NCBI RefSeq assembly: GCF_022559625.1
Contig: NZ_CP042288.1
Location: 2,428,155-2,492,154, forward strand
Reading direction: 5' to 3'
From: Aquisalinus flavus
Lineage (GTDB): Bacteria > Pseudomonadota > Alphaproteobacteria > Caulobacterales > Parvularculaceae
DNA: 64,000 bases
This document shows, piece by piece, positions 55,219 through 62,849 of this stretch. The notes beneath the pieces were generated by a model, which searched no databases, was not told the DNA's origin, and saw only the letters and a list, made by a program, of their open reading frames with translations. The stretch's first letter is position 1. Each line of letters starts with the position of its first letter. The translations under genes were made by a program, and so were the position numbers.

Positions 55219-57645
55219 TCAGTCGTGATAATATTTCTGGTGGGTGGCGTAATAGCCATAGCTGCCGTCATAGCCATACGCGCCCTGAGCCTTGGTATCG
55301 ACCTGGGTCAGGATCGCGCCGAGCAGCGGCGTCTTCAGCTTGTTCAGCACTTTCATCGCCGCTTTCGAGGCCCGCACGGGCGTCTTGCGCCAGCGCACGA
55401 CCAGCATGGCTATGTCTGCCGTATCAATGATCGTGCGGGTGTCGGCAACGGCGTTGACCGGCGCGGTGTCGAGGATGATCAGGTCATACTTGGTCTTCAG
55501 CATGGTGATCATCGACCGGAAGGCAGTGGTGTTGAACACGTCTTCCTTGCCGGGATCGTCGCCGGAGACAGGCAGGATATGCATGTTGACGCGAGGGTCC
55601 TTCTGTATCGCCTCGCGCAGCTTGGCCTTGCCGGTCAGGACTTCCATCAGGCCGGCGTTCGTCTCGTTGACACTGCCCGACAGGATATGACGGCGTACGT
55701 CGCAATCGATGACCAGCACCTTGTCGCCGGAGATCGCGCAGATGCGGCCAAGGCACATGGCGGAGACGGTCTTGCCTTCGCCGGACACGGCAGAGGACAG
55801 CGCGACGACCCGCGGGCGGCCATAGTCGCGGTTGATCAAAATGTTTGAGCGAATGGTTCGATAGGCCTCGGCAAAGGCAGACATTGGCCGCTCGACGAGA
55901 TAATCCTCGGGCTTCATCCCGGCAGCCTTGGCGGCGAAGATGCCGCTGCTGATCGACGGTACGGTCGTGATCATCTGGGTGCCAAGCACCCGTTCGATAT
56001 CGTCGCCGGTACGAATGCCATTGTCGAAAACCTCGGCGAGGACGATCAGGAACAGGCCGAACGCGCCGCCCATGATCAGCCCGAGCATCATGTTCAGCGA
56101 TTTGTTCGGATAGGCCGGTGCGCGCGGGATCGCTGCGAGGGAGGCGATCGAGGCATCGGCCTCGGTCAGGGCTTCCTGTTCGCTGACCTGCTTGGTGCGC
56201 GACAGGATCTGCTCGTAGAACTCACGCGTGGCCTCGGCCTCGCGCTCGAGCTCGCGCAATTCGACCAGCGCCTTGTTGTTCGTCGCGAGCTCGCCGCGCA
56301 TCCCGGAAAGGGATTCTTCCAGCGCCAGGACGCGCTGGCGGGCGATCTCGACCTCGTTCTGGATCGACGAGACGATTCGCGTGATCTCCTGCTCGATCTG
56401 GTTTTGCAGGTCAGATTCCTCGCGCTCGATCTTCTGCATTTCCGGCCATTCCGGACCATAGCGCGTGGCAAGCTCCGACTTGCGGCGCGACAGGCTCGCC
56501 ATTTCGGCACGAAGCTGGCTGATGACCTGGGAGCCGAGCACTTCAGTGATCGTATCGGCGCTGCGGCCATTGTCGATTTCATTGCGAACCGCATTCAGCC
56601 GGGCGCGGGCTTCGGCAAGATCGGCGCGCTGAGCAATCAGCTGGGCATTCAAATCCGAGATCTGCTGCTCGGTCAGGCTGGCGCCCTCGGACTCGAACAG
56701 GCCGTTCGCTTCGCGATAGGCCTCGACCTTGGCTTCAGCGGCGCGCACCTCGTCCTGATACTGCGCGCGCTTCTCGTTCAGCGTATCGCGGTTTCGCTGG
56801 ATAAAGTCGAACTTGGCCTCGAGCTGATGGACCAGGTACTGGTCGGCAAAGGCATTGGCGATTTCCGCGGCCTTGGCCGGATTGGTACTGACATAGCCAA
56901 TGTCGATCATATAGGTCAGGCCCGACCGCGTCGCCGACAATTTGCCCATGACGGCGTTGACCGTGCCCTCCTGCTCAAGCCGTTCGGCGAGCTGCGGATC
57001 GACAGCGTCTTTCTCGACCTGTCCCGGCATGAGCCCCTTGATGAAACCCTTGATGCCGCCAGCAGGCTTGGTCTCGCCGGCCGCAGCAGGGTTGAATTCC
57101 GGGTCATTATAGAGCCCGAGCTTCTCGGTCACCCGTTCGGCGATCGCGCGCGACTTGATCAGCTGCACCTCGGTATCGACCGAGGCGGAGTCTGCCGGCA
57201 GGCCGGAGATCATTGCCGAATAGTCGAGCACCTGCTTCTGGCGCGAATCGATGACGACGGTCGCATGGGCAGCATATTTCGGCGTGATCTGCCAGGTGAA
57301 GATCATGACGAGGGCGAGAACCGTGATCGCCCCGCCAAGGAACAGGCCGAGGCGACGGCGGAAGATCGCCCACAGCAATGGCAGGTCGATCAGCACGTTA
57401 TCGCCGGATGGCTGGAACGGCTGCTGAAAGGCCGGATACGGAGCGTAAGGGGCTTGCGGCGCTTCCTGCCGCGGCGCAGTCCAGCCCTGCTGACGCTGGT
57501 GGTAAGTATCCTCTTGCGGCTGGTCGCGCCGGATACCGCCCGGAGAGGTCGCCGTCTCGACGTCGCTGCCTGCAGGCGCTTCGCTGCCCGTATGGGCTTC
57601 GCTCCGGGCTTCGTGAAAATCGTGAACGACGCGACGAGAATTCAT
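55219..57645 (-). CDS. Polysaccharide co-polymerase / BY-kinase (ExoP/Wzc type)
   Basis: An 808-residue inner-membrane protein controlling chain length and export. It has a Gln/Pro-rich cytoplasmic N-terminus (1-85), TM1 about 99-118, a Wzz domain, long periplasmic coiled coils (about 290-510), TM2 about 535-555 and a C-terminal bacterial tyrosine kinase. The kinase shows Walker A SGEGKT (621-626), Walker A' IDCDVRR (646-652) and Walker B LIILDTAP (722-729). The tail GAYGYDGSYGYYATHQKYYHD carries seven tyrosines, the usual autophosphorylation cluster. It is on the same strand as the beta-barrel and Wza genes upstream. Confidence 0.94.
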   Translation of the reverse strand: MNSRRVVHDFHEARSEAHTGSEAPAGSDVETATSPGGIRRDQPQEDTYHQRQQGWTAPRQEAPQAPYAPYPAFQQPFQPSGDNVLIDLPLLWAIFRRRLGLFLGGAITVLALVMIFTWQITPKYAAHATVVIDSRQKQVLDYSAMISGLPADSASVDTEVQLIKSRAIAERVTEKLGLYNDPEFNPAAAGETKPAGGIKGFIKGLMPGQVEKDAVDPQLAERLEQEGTVNAVMGKLSATRSGLTYMIDIGYVSTNPAKAAEIANAFADQYLVHQLEAKFDFIQRNRDTLNEKRAQYQDEVRAAEAKVEAYREANGLFESEGASLTEQQISDLNAQLIAQRADLAEARARLNAVRNEIDNGRSADTITEVLGSQVISQLRAEMASLSRRKSELATRYGPEWPEMQKIEREESDLQNQIEQEITRIVSSIQNEVEIARQRVLALEESLSGMRGELATNNKALVELRELEREAEATREFYEQILSRTKQVSEQEALTEADASIASLAAIPRAPAYPNKSLNMMLGLIMGGAFGLFLIVLAEVFDNGIRTGDDIERVLGTQMITTVPSISSGIFAAKAAGMKPEDYLVERPMSAFAEAYRTIRSNILINRDYGRPRVVALSSAVSGEGKTVSAMCLGRICAISGDKVLVIDCDVRRHILSGSVNETNAGLMEVLTGKAKLREAIQKDPRVNMHILPVSGDDPGKEDVFNTTAFRSMITMLKTKYDLIILDTAPVNAVADTRTIIDTADIAMLVVRWRKTPVRASKAAMKVLNKLKTPLLGAILTQVDTKAQGAYGYDGSYGYYATHQKYYHD

Positions 57646-57669
57646 GTCTTTTCCTGTTTCCGTAAGCGG

Positions 57670-57714
57670 GGCTGCGCGTGCCCCGGCCGGGGGTATTTTC
57701 CGGCGGGCGCAGCC
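57670..57714 (-). promoter_or_regulatory. GC-rich stem-loop in the ExoP leader
   Basis: On the minus strand GGCTGCGC and GCGCAGCC pair over 45 bases, with a second GC-rich fold (CCCCGGCCGGGG) inside. It lies 25 bp before the kinase start in the 118-bp gap after the beta-barrel gene, without a T-run. It could slow ribosomes or stabilise the upstream mRNA. Confidence 0.4.
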
Positions 57715-57763
57715 TCGCGCCGCGCCGGTACTGTTTCAGTCCGCCGGCCTGGCGGCCCTCGCG

Positions 57764-59065
57764 CTAGCGCTGGGCCGTCAGGGTCAGGAGGATTTCGTTG
57801 GTTTCGTAATCGCGCAGGAAGAAGGTCGGCGCGGTCGCGGCATTGTCGACTTCCTGTTGCTCGTAGGTGTATTCGAGCTTGGTGCGCAGATAGCGGTTGA
57901 TCAGATATTGTCCGGCGAGGTTGATGCCATAGCGCTCCTCGGTGCGGTCGATATCCTGATAGTCGCTCTCGCCATAGCCGGCGGTCGCCGACAGGATGAT
58001 ATTGCGGCGCAGCTCGTAGTCGAGCCCGGCGCTGATATCGCTGGCGATATAGCCGCCTGCCTCGGCAAGGGCGGACGCACGCACATCGCGCGATGCCAGC
58101 AGGCGGGCGGTCAGCGTGTCGGTCGGGAACCACTCGACGGCGCCATCGAGGCTCAGGCCGTCAATCGCCTCGAGCGCCGGATCATCGAACTCTTCCTGCA
58201 GATAGCCGACGGCAACGGAACCGCGGGCAAGGCGGGTGATGTCGAAATCGACACCGGCAGAGATCGTGTAGCCCTGGGAGTCACGGTTGATGCCGGCAGG
58301 CGTCAGCGTGTCGTAATTGCGCTCCGTATACGTTCCGCGCAGAAACACGGACGAATCCCGGGTGACCGCATAACCGGCCTGCAGGAGAACCGAGGCCTCC
58401 TGGCGGTCGCGGAAATCCTGGTCCAGCTCTGCGCCGGTGACGAAGTCCTCGGCATCCTGGAAATCGAAGTCGCGGTAGTTCAGGCGGCCGCGATAGCGGA
58501 TGCGGCCGAGCTCGTGCTCGATCCCGCCATAGACAGAAGCGCGCTCATACTCGACCGGGTCGACCGACAGGAACGCCGTGTTCGTCGCCTTGCGGTTCTC
58601 GTGCAGCAGGTCATAGGTCGCCCCGGCGACGAGCGCCATCTGGCGGCGGACATCAAGACGGCCATCGGCAAAGACGCCGTAATTGACGACATTGTTCTCG
58701 TCGAACGCGTCATGCTTCCAGGCTTCGACATAGGTGCCGCCGGAGAGCGAGTGGCGGTTCCAGTCGCTGGCAATCCGCGCGCTCGGGCGCAGGATGAAAT
58801 AGTAATCGTCACGGTCGCCGAATTCGGGGCTGACCTCCTCGCTGACGGCGAAGACGTTGTCGGAATAGCCGGCCATGAGATCGACCTTGGGCTTGATGAT
58901 GAAGCTGCCGGCACGGATGCCGGGCGCGTCATAGTCGGGCCGGTCGCGCTGCAGGACGCTGACATTGCGGTCGCGGGTGAACAGGGATTGCGCCATGGCG
59001 CTGTCGGTAACGACCATTGCGCCGAGGACCGCAAGACCGGTCATTAAATGCTTCGTACTGGACAT
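57764..59065 (-). CDS. Outer-membrane beta-barrel protein of the exopolysaccharide locus
   Basis: A 433-residue exported protein with signal peptide (MSSTKHLMTGLAVLGAMVVTDSAMA). A regular series of amphipathic strands follows, with alternating aromatic residues and short turns (IKPKVDLMAGYSDNVFA, RRQMALVAGATYDLLHEN, GYGESDYQDIDRTEERYGINLAGQYLINRYLRTKLEYTYEQQE) and a final strand EILLTLTAQR. It fits the BBP2-type barrels that accompany Wza/Wzc genes in alphaproteobacteria and may form the outer pore. The start at 59065 has AGGGG upstream. A sigma-54-like promoter lies about 95 bp before it. Confidence 0.8.
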   Translation of the reverse strand: MSSTKHLMTGLAVLGAMVVTDSAMAQSLFTRDRNVSVLQRDRPDYDAPGIRAGSFIIKPKVDLMAGYSDNVFAVSEEVSPEFGDRDDYYFILRPSARIASDWNRHSLSGGTYVEAWKHDAFDENNVVNYGVFADGRLDVRRQMALVAGATYDLLHENRKATNTAFLSVDPVEYERASVYGGIEHELGRIRYRGRLNYRDFDFQDAEDFVTGAELDQDFRDRQEASVLLQAGYAVTRDSSVFLRGTYTERNYDTLTPAGINRDSQGYTISAGVDFDITRLARGSVAVGYLQEEFDDPALEAIDGLSLDGAVEWFPTDTLTARLLASRDVRASALAEAGGYIASDISAGLDYELRRNIILSATAGYGESDYQDIDRTEERYGINLAGQYLINRYLRTKLEYTYEQQEVDNAATAPTFFLRDYETNEILLTLTAQR

Positions 59066-59154
59066 ACTCTTACCCCTCCGGGTCATTTGACAGGCAATCC
59101 GTCTGGCCACCTGGCCGGTTTTGGCACAGTCCGGATCATCGATACCGGTAGACG

Positions 59155-59170
59155 TGCAAACGGGATGCCT
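59155..59170 (-). promoter_or_regulatory. Sigma-54-like promoter of the beta-barrel gene
   Basis: On the minus strand AGGCATC-CCGT-TTGCA: GG and GC are 10 bases apart, GGCA and TTGCA match the consensus, and three -24 flank positions differ. Transcription would start near 59143, about 78 bases before the ATG. Confidence 0.5.
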
Positions 59171-59299
59171 GCTGACATCTATTAGGCGAAATCACCTTAA
59201 TCCTTGAGGATATAACGATCTGTTAATCACGACAGATTTCGTGAGATCAGGCAGTTGTTGTCATGTTCGCGGCGATCGGCGCCTTTTGCCTTGGCACGA

Positions 59300-59914
59300 T
59301 CAGAAGATCCGCTCACCGATCCGGATCGTATCGCCGGGATTGACCTGTATGGTCGAGTTGAGCGGATGGCGCTGCTCTTCATTCTCGCCGGCGCGGCGGA
59401 TATAGACATGGCGCTGGTTGGCGCGATAGGTGAACCCCTCGGCCGTGGCGACGGCATTGAACACCGTCAGGCCGGAGATATAGGGATAGGTACCGGGCCG
59501 GTTGACCTCACCAAGGATATAATACGGGCGGAAATCCAGGACCTCCGCGCTGACGCGCGGATCGCGCAGATAGGCACCGCGCAGGGCATCCGCGACGGAG
59601 ACTTCGAACTGACGCACCGTCTGGCCGGCGGCGCGGATCTCGCCGATCAGCGGCATCGAGACGAGGCCGGAACCATCGACCTGGAACTCGCCGGTCAGGC
59701 CCTCTTCCTCGAACACGATCACCCGCAGCTTGTCGCCGGACCCGAGCTTGTAATCGTCGAGCGAGCCAGGGTCGGCCACGCCGGGCTGCGCGCCGGCCTG
59801 TATCATAGCCGGATTCTGTGCTGTCGCAGGCTCCATTGGTGAGGAACCGATTGGCGCAGACTGGCAGGCGGCAAGCATGAACAGGGCGAAGACAATGGAA
59901 ATCAGGGCTCGCAT
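59300..59914 (-). CDS. Polysaccharide export lipoprotein (Wza-type, OPX family)
   Basis: A 204-residue outer-membrane export protein. The signal peptide has lipobox LAAC (Cys17). The Poly_export domain follows (DYKLGSGDKLRVIVFEEEGLTGEFQVDGSGLVSMPLIGEIRAAG, VSAEVLDFRPYYILGEVNRPGTYPYISGLTVFNAVATAEGF, an SLBB-like part). It is short and lacks the C-terminal helix that forms Wza's own pore, consistent with a separate beta-barrel partner encoded just downstream. A good sigma-54 promoter lies about 95 bp upstream. Confidence 0.92.
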   Translation of the reverse strand: MRALISIVFALFMLAACQSAPIGSSPMEPATAQNPAMIQAGAQPGVADPGSLDDYKLGSGDKLRVIVFEEEGLTGEFQVDGSGLVSMPLIGEIRAAGQTVRQFEVSVADALRGAYLRDPRVSAEVLDFRPYYILGEVNRPGTYPYISGLTVFNAVATAEGFTYRANQRHVYIRRAGENEEQRHPLNSTIQVNPGDTIRIGERIF

Positions 59915-60006
59915 GGATCATTCTCCTTGTATTCAGGATAGGTTAAGCCGGGCACGCTAAACAAAGGCTTAAATGGTTACCGGCCAGCGTCTGTATGCGT
60001 CAGCCA

Positions 60007-60022
60007 CGCAAGAAGTCTGCCA
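60007..60022 (-). promoter_or_regulatory. Sigma-54-like promoter of the Wza-type gene
   Basis: On the minus strand TGGCAGA-CTTC-TTGCG: the -24 TGGCA and -12 TTGC match and the GG-N10-GC spacing is exact. The predicted start near 59996 gives a leader of about 80 bases. Confidence 0.62.
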
Positions 60023-60135
60023 GCGCCATCTTCCTGCCACGGCAAACCGAAAGCATGCTGGCGGACCGCCTGAAGCAGTCTATCAACGGCCCCGAATAAC
60101 AAGATCGAAAAACGGCAACATAAAAGACCTCGCCC

Positions 60136-60936
60136 ATGCCCCTCCTTCAGTTGATCATCCTTGCCATCATCCAGGGCCTGACGGAGTTCATTCCCGTCTC
60201 CTCCTCGGCCCATCTGGTTCTGGCGCACTATCTCGTGCCGGGCTGGCAGGATCAGGGACCACTGATCGACATCGCCGCCCATGTCGGCACGCTCGGCGCG
60301 GTGATGATCTATTTCCGCAAGGAGACCGGCCAGCTTGTAACCGGCGGCATTGATGTACTGCGCTTGCGCGACAGTCAGGAGCGCACGCTTTTCCTGCTGC
60401 TGGCGCTGGCGACGGTGCCGCTCGTCATCGCCGGGGGGCTTCTCTACCTGCTCGATGCGACCTGGCTGCTGCGCAACCCTTTCATTATCGGCACGTCCTT
60501 CATCGTGTTCGGCATCCTGCTGTGGATCGCCGACCGTCCGAAGCCGGAACCGGCGAATAACACGCTGTCGATCCGCAAGGTGGCGCTGATCGGGCTTGCC
60601 CAAGCACTCGCGATCATTCCCGGCGCAAGCCGGTCGGGCGTGACCATTACAGCCGCCCGCTTCCTGGGCATGGCGCGGCCCGAAGCGGCGCGCTTTTCCA
60701 TGCTTCTGTCGATACCGGCAATTCTCATTTCCGGTGCCGTCGTCGCGCTCGACATAATCGCCGGCGGAGCGACCGCCACGGCAAGCGATGCCCTGATCGT
60801 CGTCATCCTGTCCTTCCTCGCCGGCTATGCGGCCATATTCGTGTTCATGAAAATGGCAGAGCGCATGAGCTTCACGCCCTTTGTCATTTACAGGCTGGTT
60901 TTCGGGACAATTCTCATTGCGGTTGCACTGATATAG
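60136..60936 (+). CDS. uppP: Undecaprenyl-diphosphatase UppP (BacA)
   Basis: Integral membrane phosphatase recycling undecaprenyl pyrophosphate to the carrier used by peptidoglycan and the exopolysaccharide genes next door. The 266-residue protein has the two signature blocks IIQGLTEFIPVSSSAHLVLAHY (with the catalytic Glu and SSSAH) and IPGASRSGVTITAARFLGMARPEAARFSMLLSIPA. About eight spans. Start ATG 60136. It is divergent from the Wza-type gene. Confidence 0.95.
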   Translation: MPLLQLIILAIIQGLTEFIPVSSSAHLVLAHYLVPGWQDQGPLIDIAAHVGTLGAVMIYFRKETGQLVTGGIDVLRLRDSQERTLFLLLALATVPLVIAGGLLYLLDATWLLRNPFIIGTSFIVFGILLWIADRPKPEPANNTLSIRKVALIGLAQALAIIPGASRSGVTITAARFLGMARPEAARFSMLLSIPAILISGAVVALDIIAGGATATASDALIVVILSFLAGYAAIFVFMKMAERMSFTPFVIYRLVFGTILIAVALI

Positions 60937-60956
60937 AATGTTACACTTGCAATGTT

Positions 60957-60973
60957 ATATAGTTACACTATAT
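60957..60973. repeat. Palindrome ATATAGT-TAC-ACTATAT with flanking repeats
   Basis: A perfect 7-bp inverted repeat with a 3-base centre, 21 bp after uppP. Related TTACACT words lie just before (about 60941) and within it, and TTGACGGTATAG follows. It is a candidate operator for the 247-bp region leading to the DUF1150 gene. No gene is seen between 60937 and 61183. Confidence 0.4.
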
Positions 60974-61183
60974 TGACGGTATAGATGTTGCATCCGCCTT
61001 CAGGCATCTCGGTGATCCTGACAAGCCTTTACGGTTTGCTAGAAGTTCTCTGATACAGTTTCAGCATCAGTCGTTGGGCACTCTGTTTCAAGTCAGTCAC
61101 TGAACTGTGAGGAATGCGTTCGCAGCGTTGCGGCGTTCCCGACTGTATATGTCATATGCGCCGGGGTGAAAGGAGCTTGTGAA

Positions 61184-61468
61184 ATGAGAACCGATAAGAA
61201 CACCGATAATATGCGTGATATGAGCCACCAGGCCTTTGCCGAGTTTGGCTCAAGCAACCTCGTTTACGTCAAGCCGGTCATCGCCCGCGACGTGATGGAC
61301 GATTTGTCCGACGAGGAAGACCGGCAGATTACCGCGCACATTACCGACGAGACCGTGCTGTATGCCCTGCACGCGGCAGACGGTGTGCGGCTGGCCCTTG
61401 CCGGCGACCGCGATCTTGCCTTCGCTGCGGCGCGCCAGAACGAGATGACGCCGGTCAGCGTCCATTAG
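61184..61468 (+). CDS. DUF1150 family protein
   Basis: A 94-residue protein of a conserved alphaproteobacterial family of unknown function: SHQAFAEFGSSNLVYVKPVIARDV and DETVLYALHAADGVRLALAGDRDLAFAAARQNEMTPVSVH, a single small domain. In relatives it is often near small heat-shock protein genes; none is here. AAGGAG lies 8 bases before the ATG at 61184, so the GTG at 61166 is rejected. A strong terminator follows about 75 bp downstream. Confidence 0.88.
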   Translation: MRTDKNTDNMRDMSHQAFAEFGSSNLVYVKPVIARDVMDDLSDEEDRQITAHITDETVLYALHAADGVRLALAGDRDLAFAAARQNEMTPVSVH

Positions 61469-61542
61469 AGCCAGTGTCCACAAGGCATAGTGTCCACAAG
61501 GCGCGACGCCTGGCCAGACGATCATCAAAGCATTAAGGCAGG

Positions 61543-61569
61543 CCCCGCGCTACGCAGCGCGGGGTTTTT
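61543..61569 (+). terminator. Rho-independent terminator overlapping the ptsN 3' end
   Basis: Perfect 9-bp stem CCCCGCGCT/AGCGCGGGG with loop ACGC followed by TTTTT. It terminates the DUF1150 transcript. The right arm and T-run also encode the last residues and stop of the convergent ptsN gene. Confidence 0.88.
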
Positions 61570-62017
61570 CCTGTTCAATGACGATCGCAAACAGCGCATC
61601 GTCGGAAGAGGCCCCGCGCATGGCCGCGCGCACCTCGTCGCTGCGCATCAGGCGGGCGACTTTGGACAGGCTCTTCAGGTGCATGGCATTGGCGCTTTCC
61701 GGCGCCAGCAGCATGAACAGGAGATCAACAGGCTGGTCGTCGACAGCATCGAAATCGACGGGCCTCGCCAGCTTTGCGACGATCCCGACCATGTCGTCGA
61801 GATCGGCGAACTTGCCATGGGGAATCGCAACACCGCCGCCAACGCCGGTCGAGCCCAGCTTTTCGCGGGCGATCAACGTATCGAGGATGGTTTCTGCGGC
61901 GATGCCTGTCAGCTTGCTGGCTTTCTGGGACAGCAGCGTCAACGCCTCGCGTTTGCAGTTGGCATGAAGATCGACCATGACATGGTCAGGCGCCAGCATA
62001 CCCTTGATTTCACTCAT
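61550..62017 (-). CDS. ptsN: PTS IIA-like nitrogen regulatory protein PtsN
   Basis: EIIA(Ntr) of the nitrogen phosphotransferase system, phosphorylated on a histidine and regulating potassium and nitrogen functions. The 155-residue protein has GGVAIPHGKFADLDDMVG with the phospho-acceptor His67, and PVDLLFMLLAPESANAMHLKSLSKVARL. It is the last gene of the rpoN-hpf-ptsN cluster. Its C-terminus EKPRAA is encoded within the T-run and stem of an oppositely oriented terminator. Confidence 0.94.
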   Translation of the reverse strand: MSEIKGMLAPDHVMVDLHANCKREALTLLSQKASKLTGIAAETILDTLIAREKLGSTGVGGGVAIPHGKFADLDDMVGIVAKLARPVDFDAVDDQPVDLLFMLLAPESANAMHLKSLSKVARLMRSDEVRAAMRGASSDDALFAIVIEQEKPRAA

Positions 62018-62157
62018 TCTTACTCAAACCTCCAAGCAGGGTGGTCCCACTGCCTGATGCGTTATCCTGCCTTTGATGCCAGAACCGTGCCGCGGCAAGG
62101 CGGCACGCTGGCCTGATAATTTGTTATTGCCCAATTATCGGCATAAGGGTGGGGCGT

Positions 62158-62751
62158 TTACGCCTCATCCTTACCGGTGTCAATCCACCCGATATTATTG
62201 TCGGGACGGCGATAGACGACGCTGATCCGGTTATTCGCGGCATTCTTGAAAACGATCACCGGCTGGTCGGAGATGTCGAGTTGCAGAACCGCCGTGCCAA
62301 CGGTCATGGTGCGCAGTTCCGTGGTGCTTTCGGCAATGATGATCGGGTGCGGATCGGCGCCATCATGGCCAACGTCATCCTCGTCCTCATCGGCTTCCAG
62401 GGGCTGCAGGATATAGGACGGGGTCGTCTCCGCCGGCAGCGCCTCCTTGCCATTGGCGTGATGGTCCTTCAGGCGGCGCTTGTAGCGGCGGACGCGCTTT
62501 TCGAGCTTCTCAAGGGCATCGTCAAAGGCGCCATAGGCATCGTGGGCATCGCCCTGGGCGTTGAGGAACACGCCGGAGGCAAGATGGGCCGTCGCCTCGC
62601 AGCGGATCGACGAGCCATCGCGCGCAAAGGTGACCTGCGCCTCGGCCGGGCGGTCGAAATACTTATGCACGCCGCTGGAGATCCGGTCCTGTACATGGGT
62701 CTGCAGCGCTTCGCCGAGTTCGATGCCTTTGCCGGTGATATTCACGTCCAT
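62158..62751 (-). CDS. hpf: Ribosome hibernation promoting factor, long form
   Basis: Binds 70S ribosomes in stationary phase and dimerises them to 100S. The 197-residue protein has the N-terminal S30AE domain (MDVNITGKGIELGEALQTHVQDRI..., ASGVFLNAQGDAHDAYGAFDDALEKLEKRVRRYKRRLKDH). An acidic linker follows (EADEDEDDVGHDG), then the C-terminal dimerisation domain typical of the long form (QPVIVFKNAANNRISVVYRRPDNNIGWID). The start at 62751 matches the family N-terminus. It follows rpoN on the same strand after about 100 bp. Confidence 0.95.
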   Translation of the reverse strand: MDVNITGKGIELGEALQTHVQDRISSGVHKYFDRPAEAQVTFARDGSSIRCEATAHLASGVFLNAQGDAHDAYGAFDDALEKLEKRVRRYKRRLKDHHANGKEALPAETTPSYILQPLEADEDEDDVGHDGADPHPIIIAESTTELRTMTVGTAVLQLDISDQPVIVFKNAANNRISVVYRRPDNNIGWIDTGKDEA

Positions 62752-62849
62752 GGGAGTGCTCCTTCTGTTTATAAGTATAATATATTTCAAGGACCTGCCA
62801 TCGCAAAACATTCGAGGCAGCCGCAGGGTTCACCACTGTATATAGGAAA

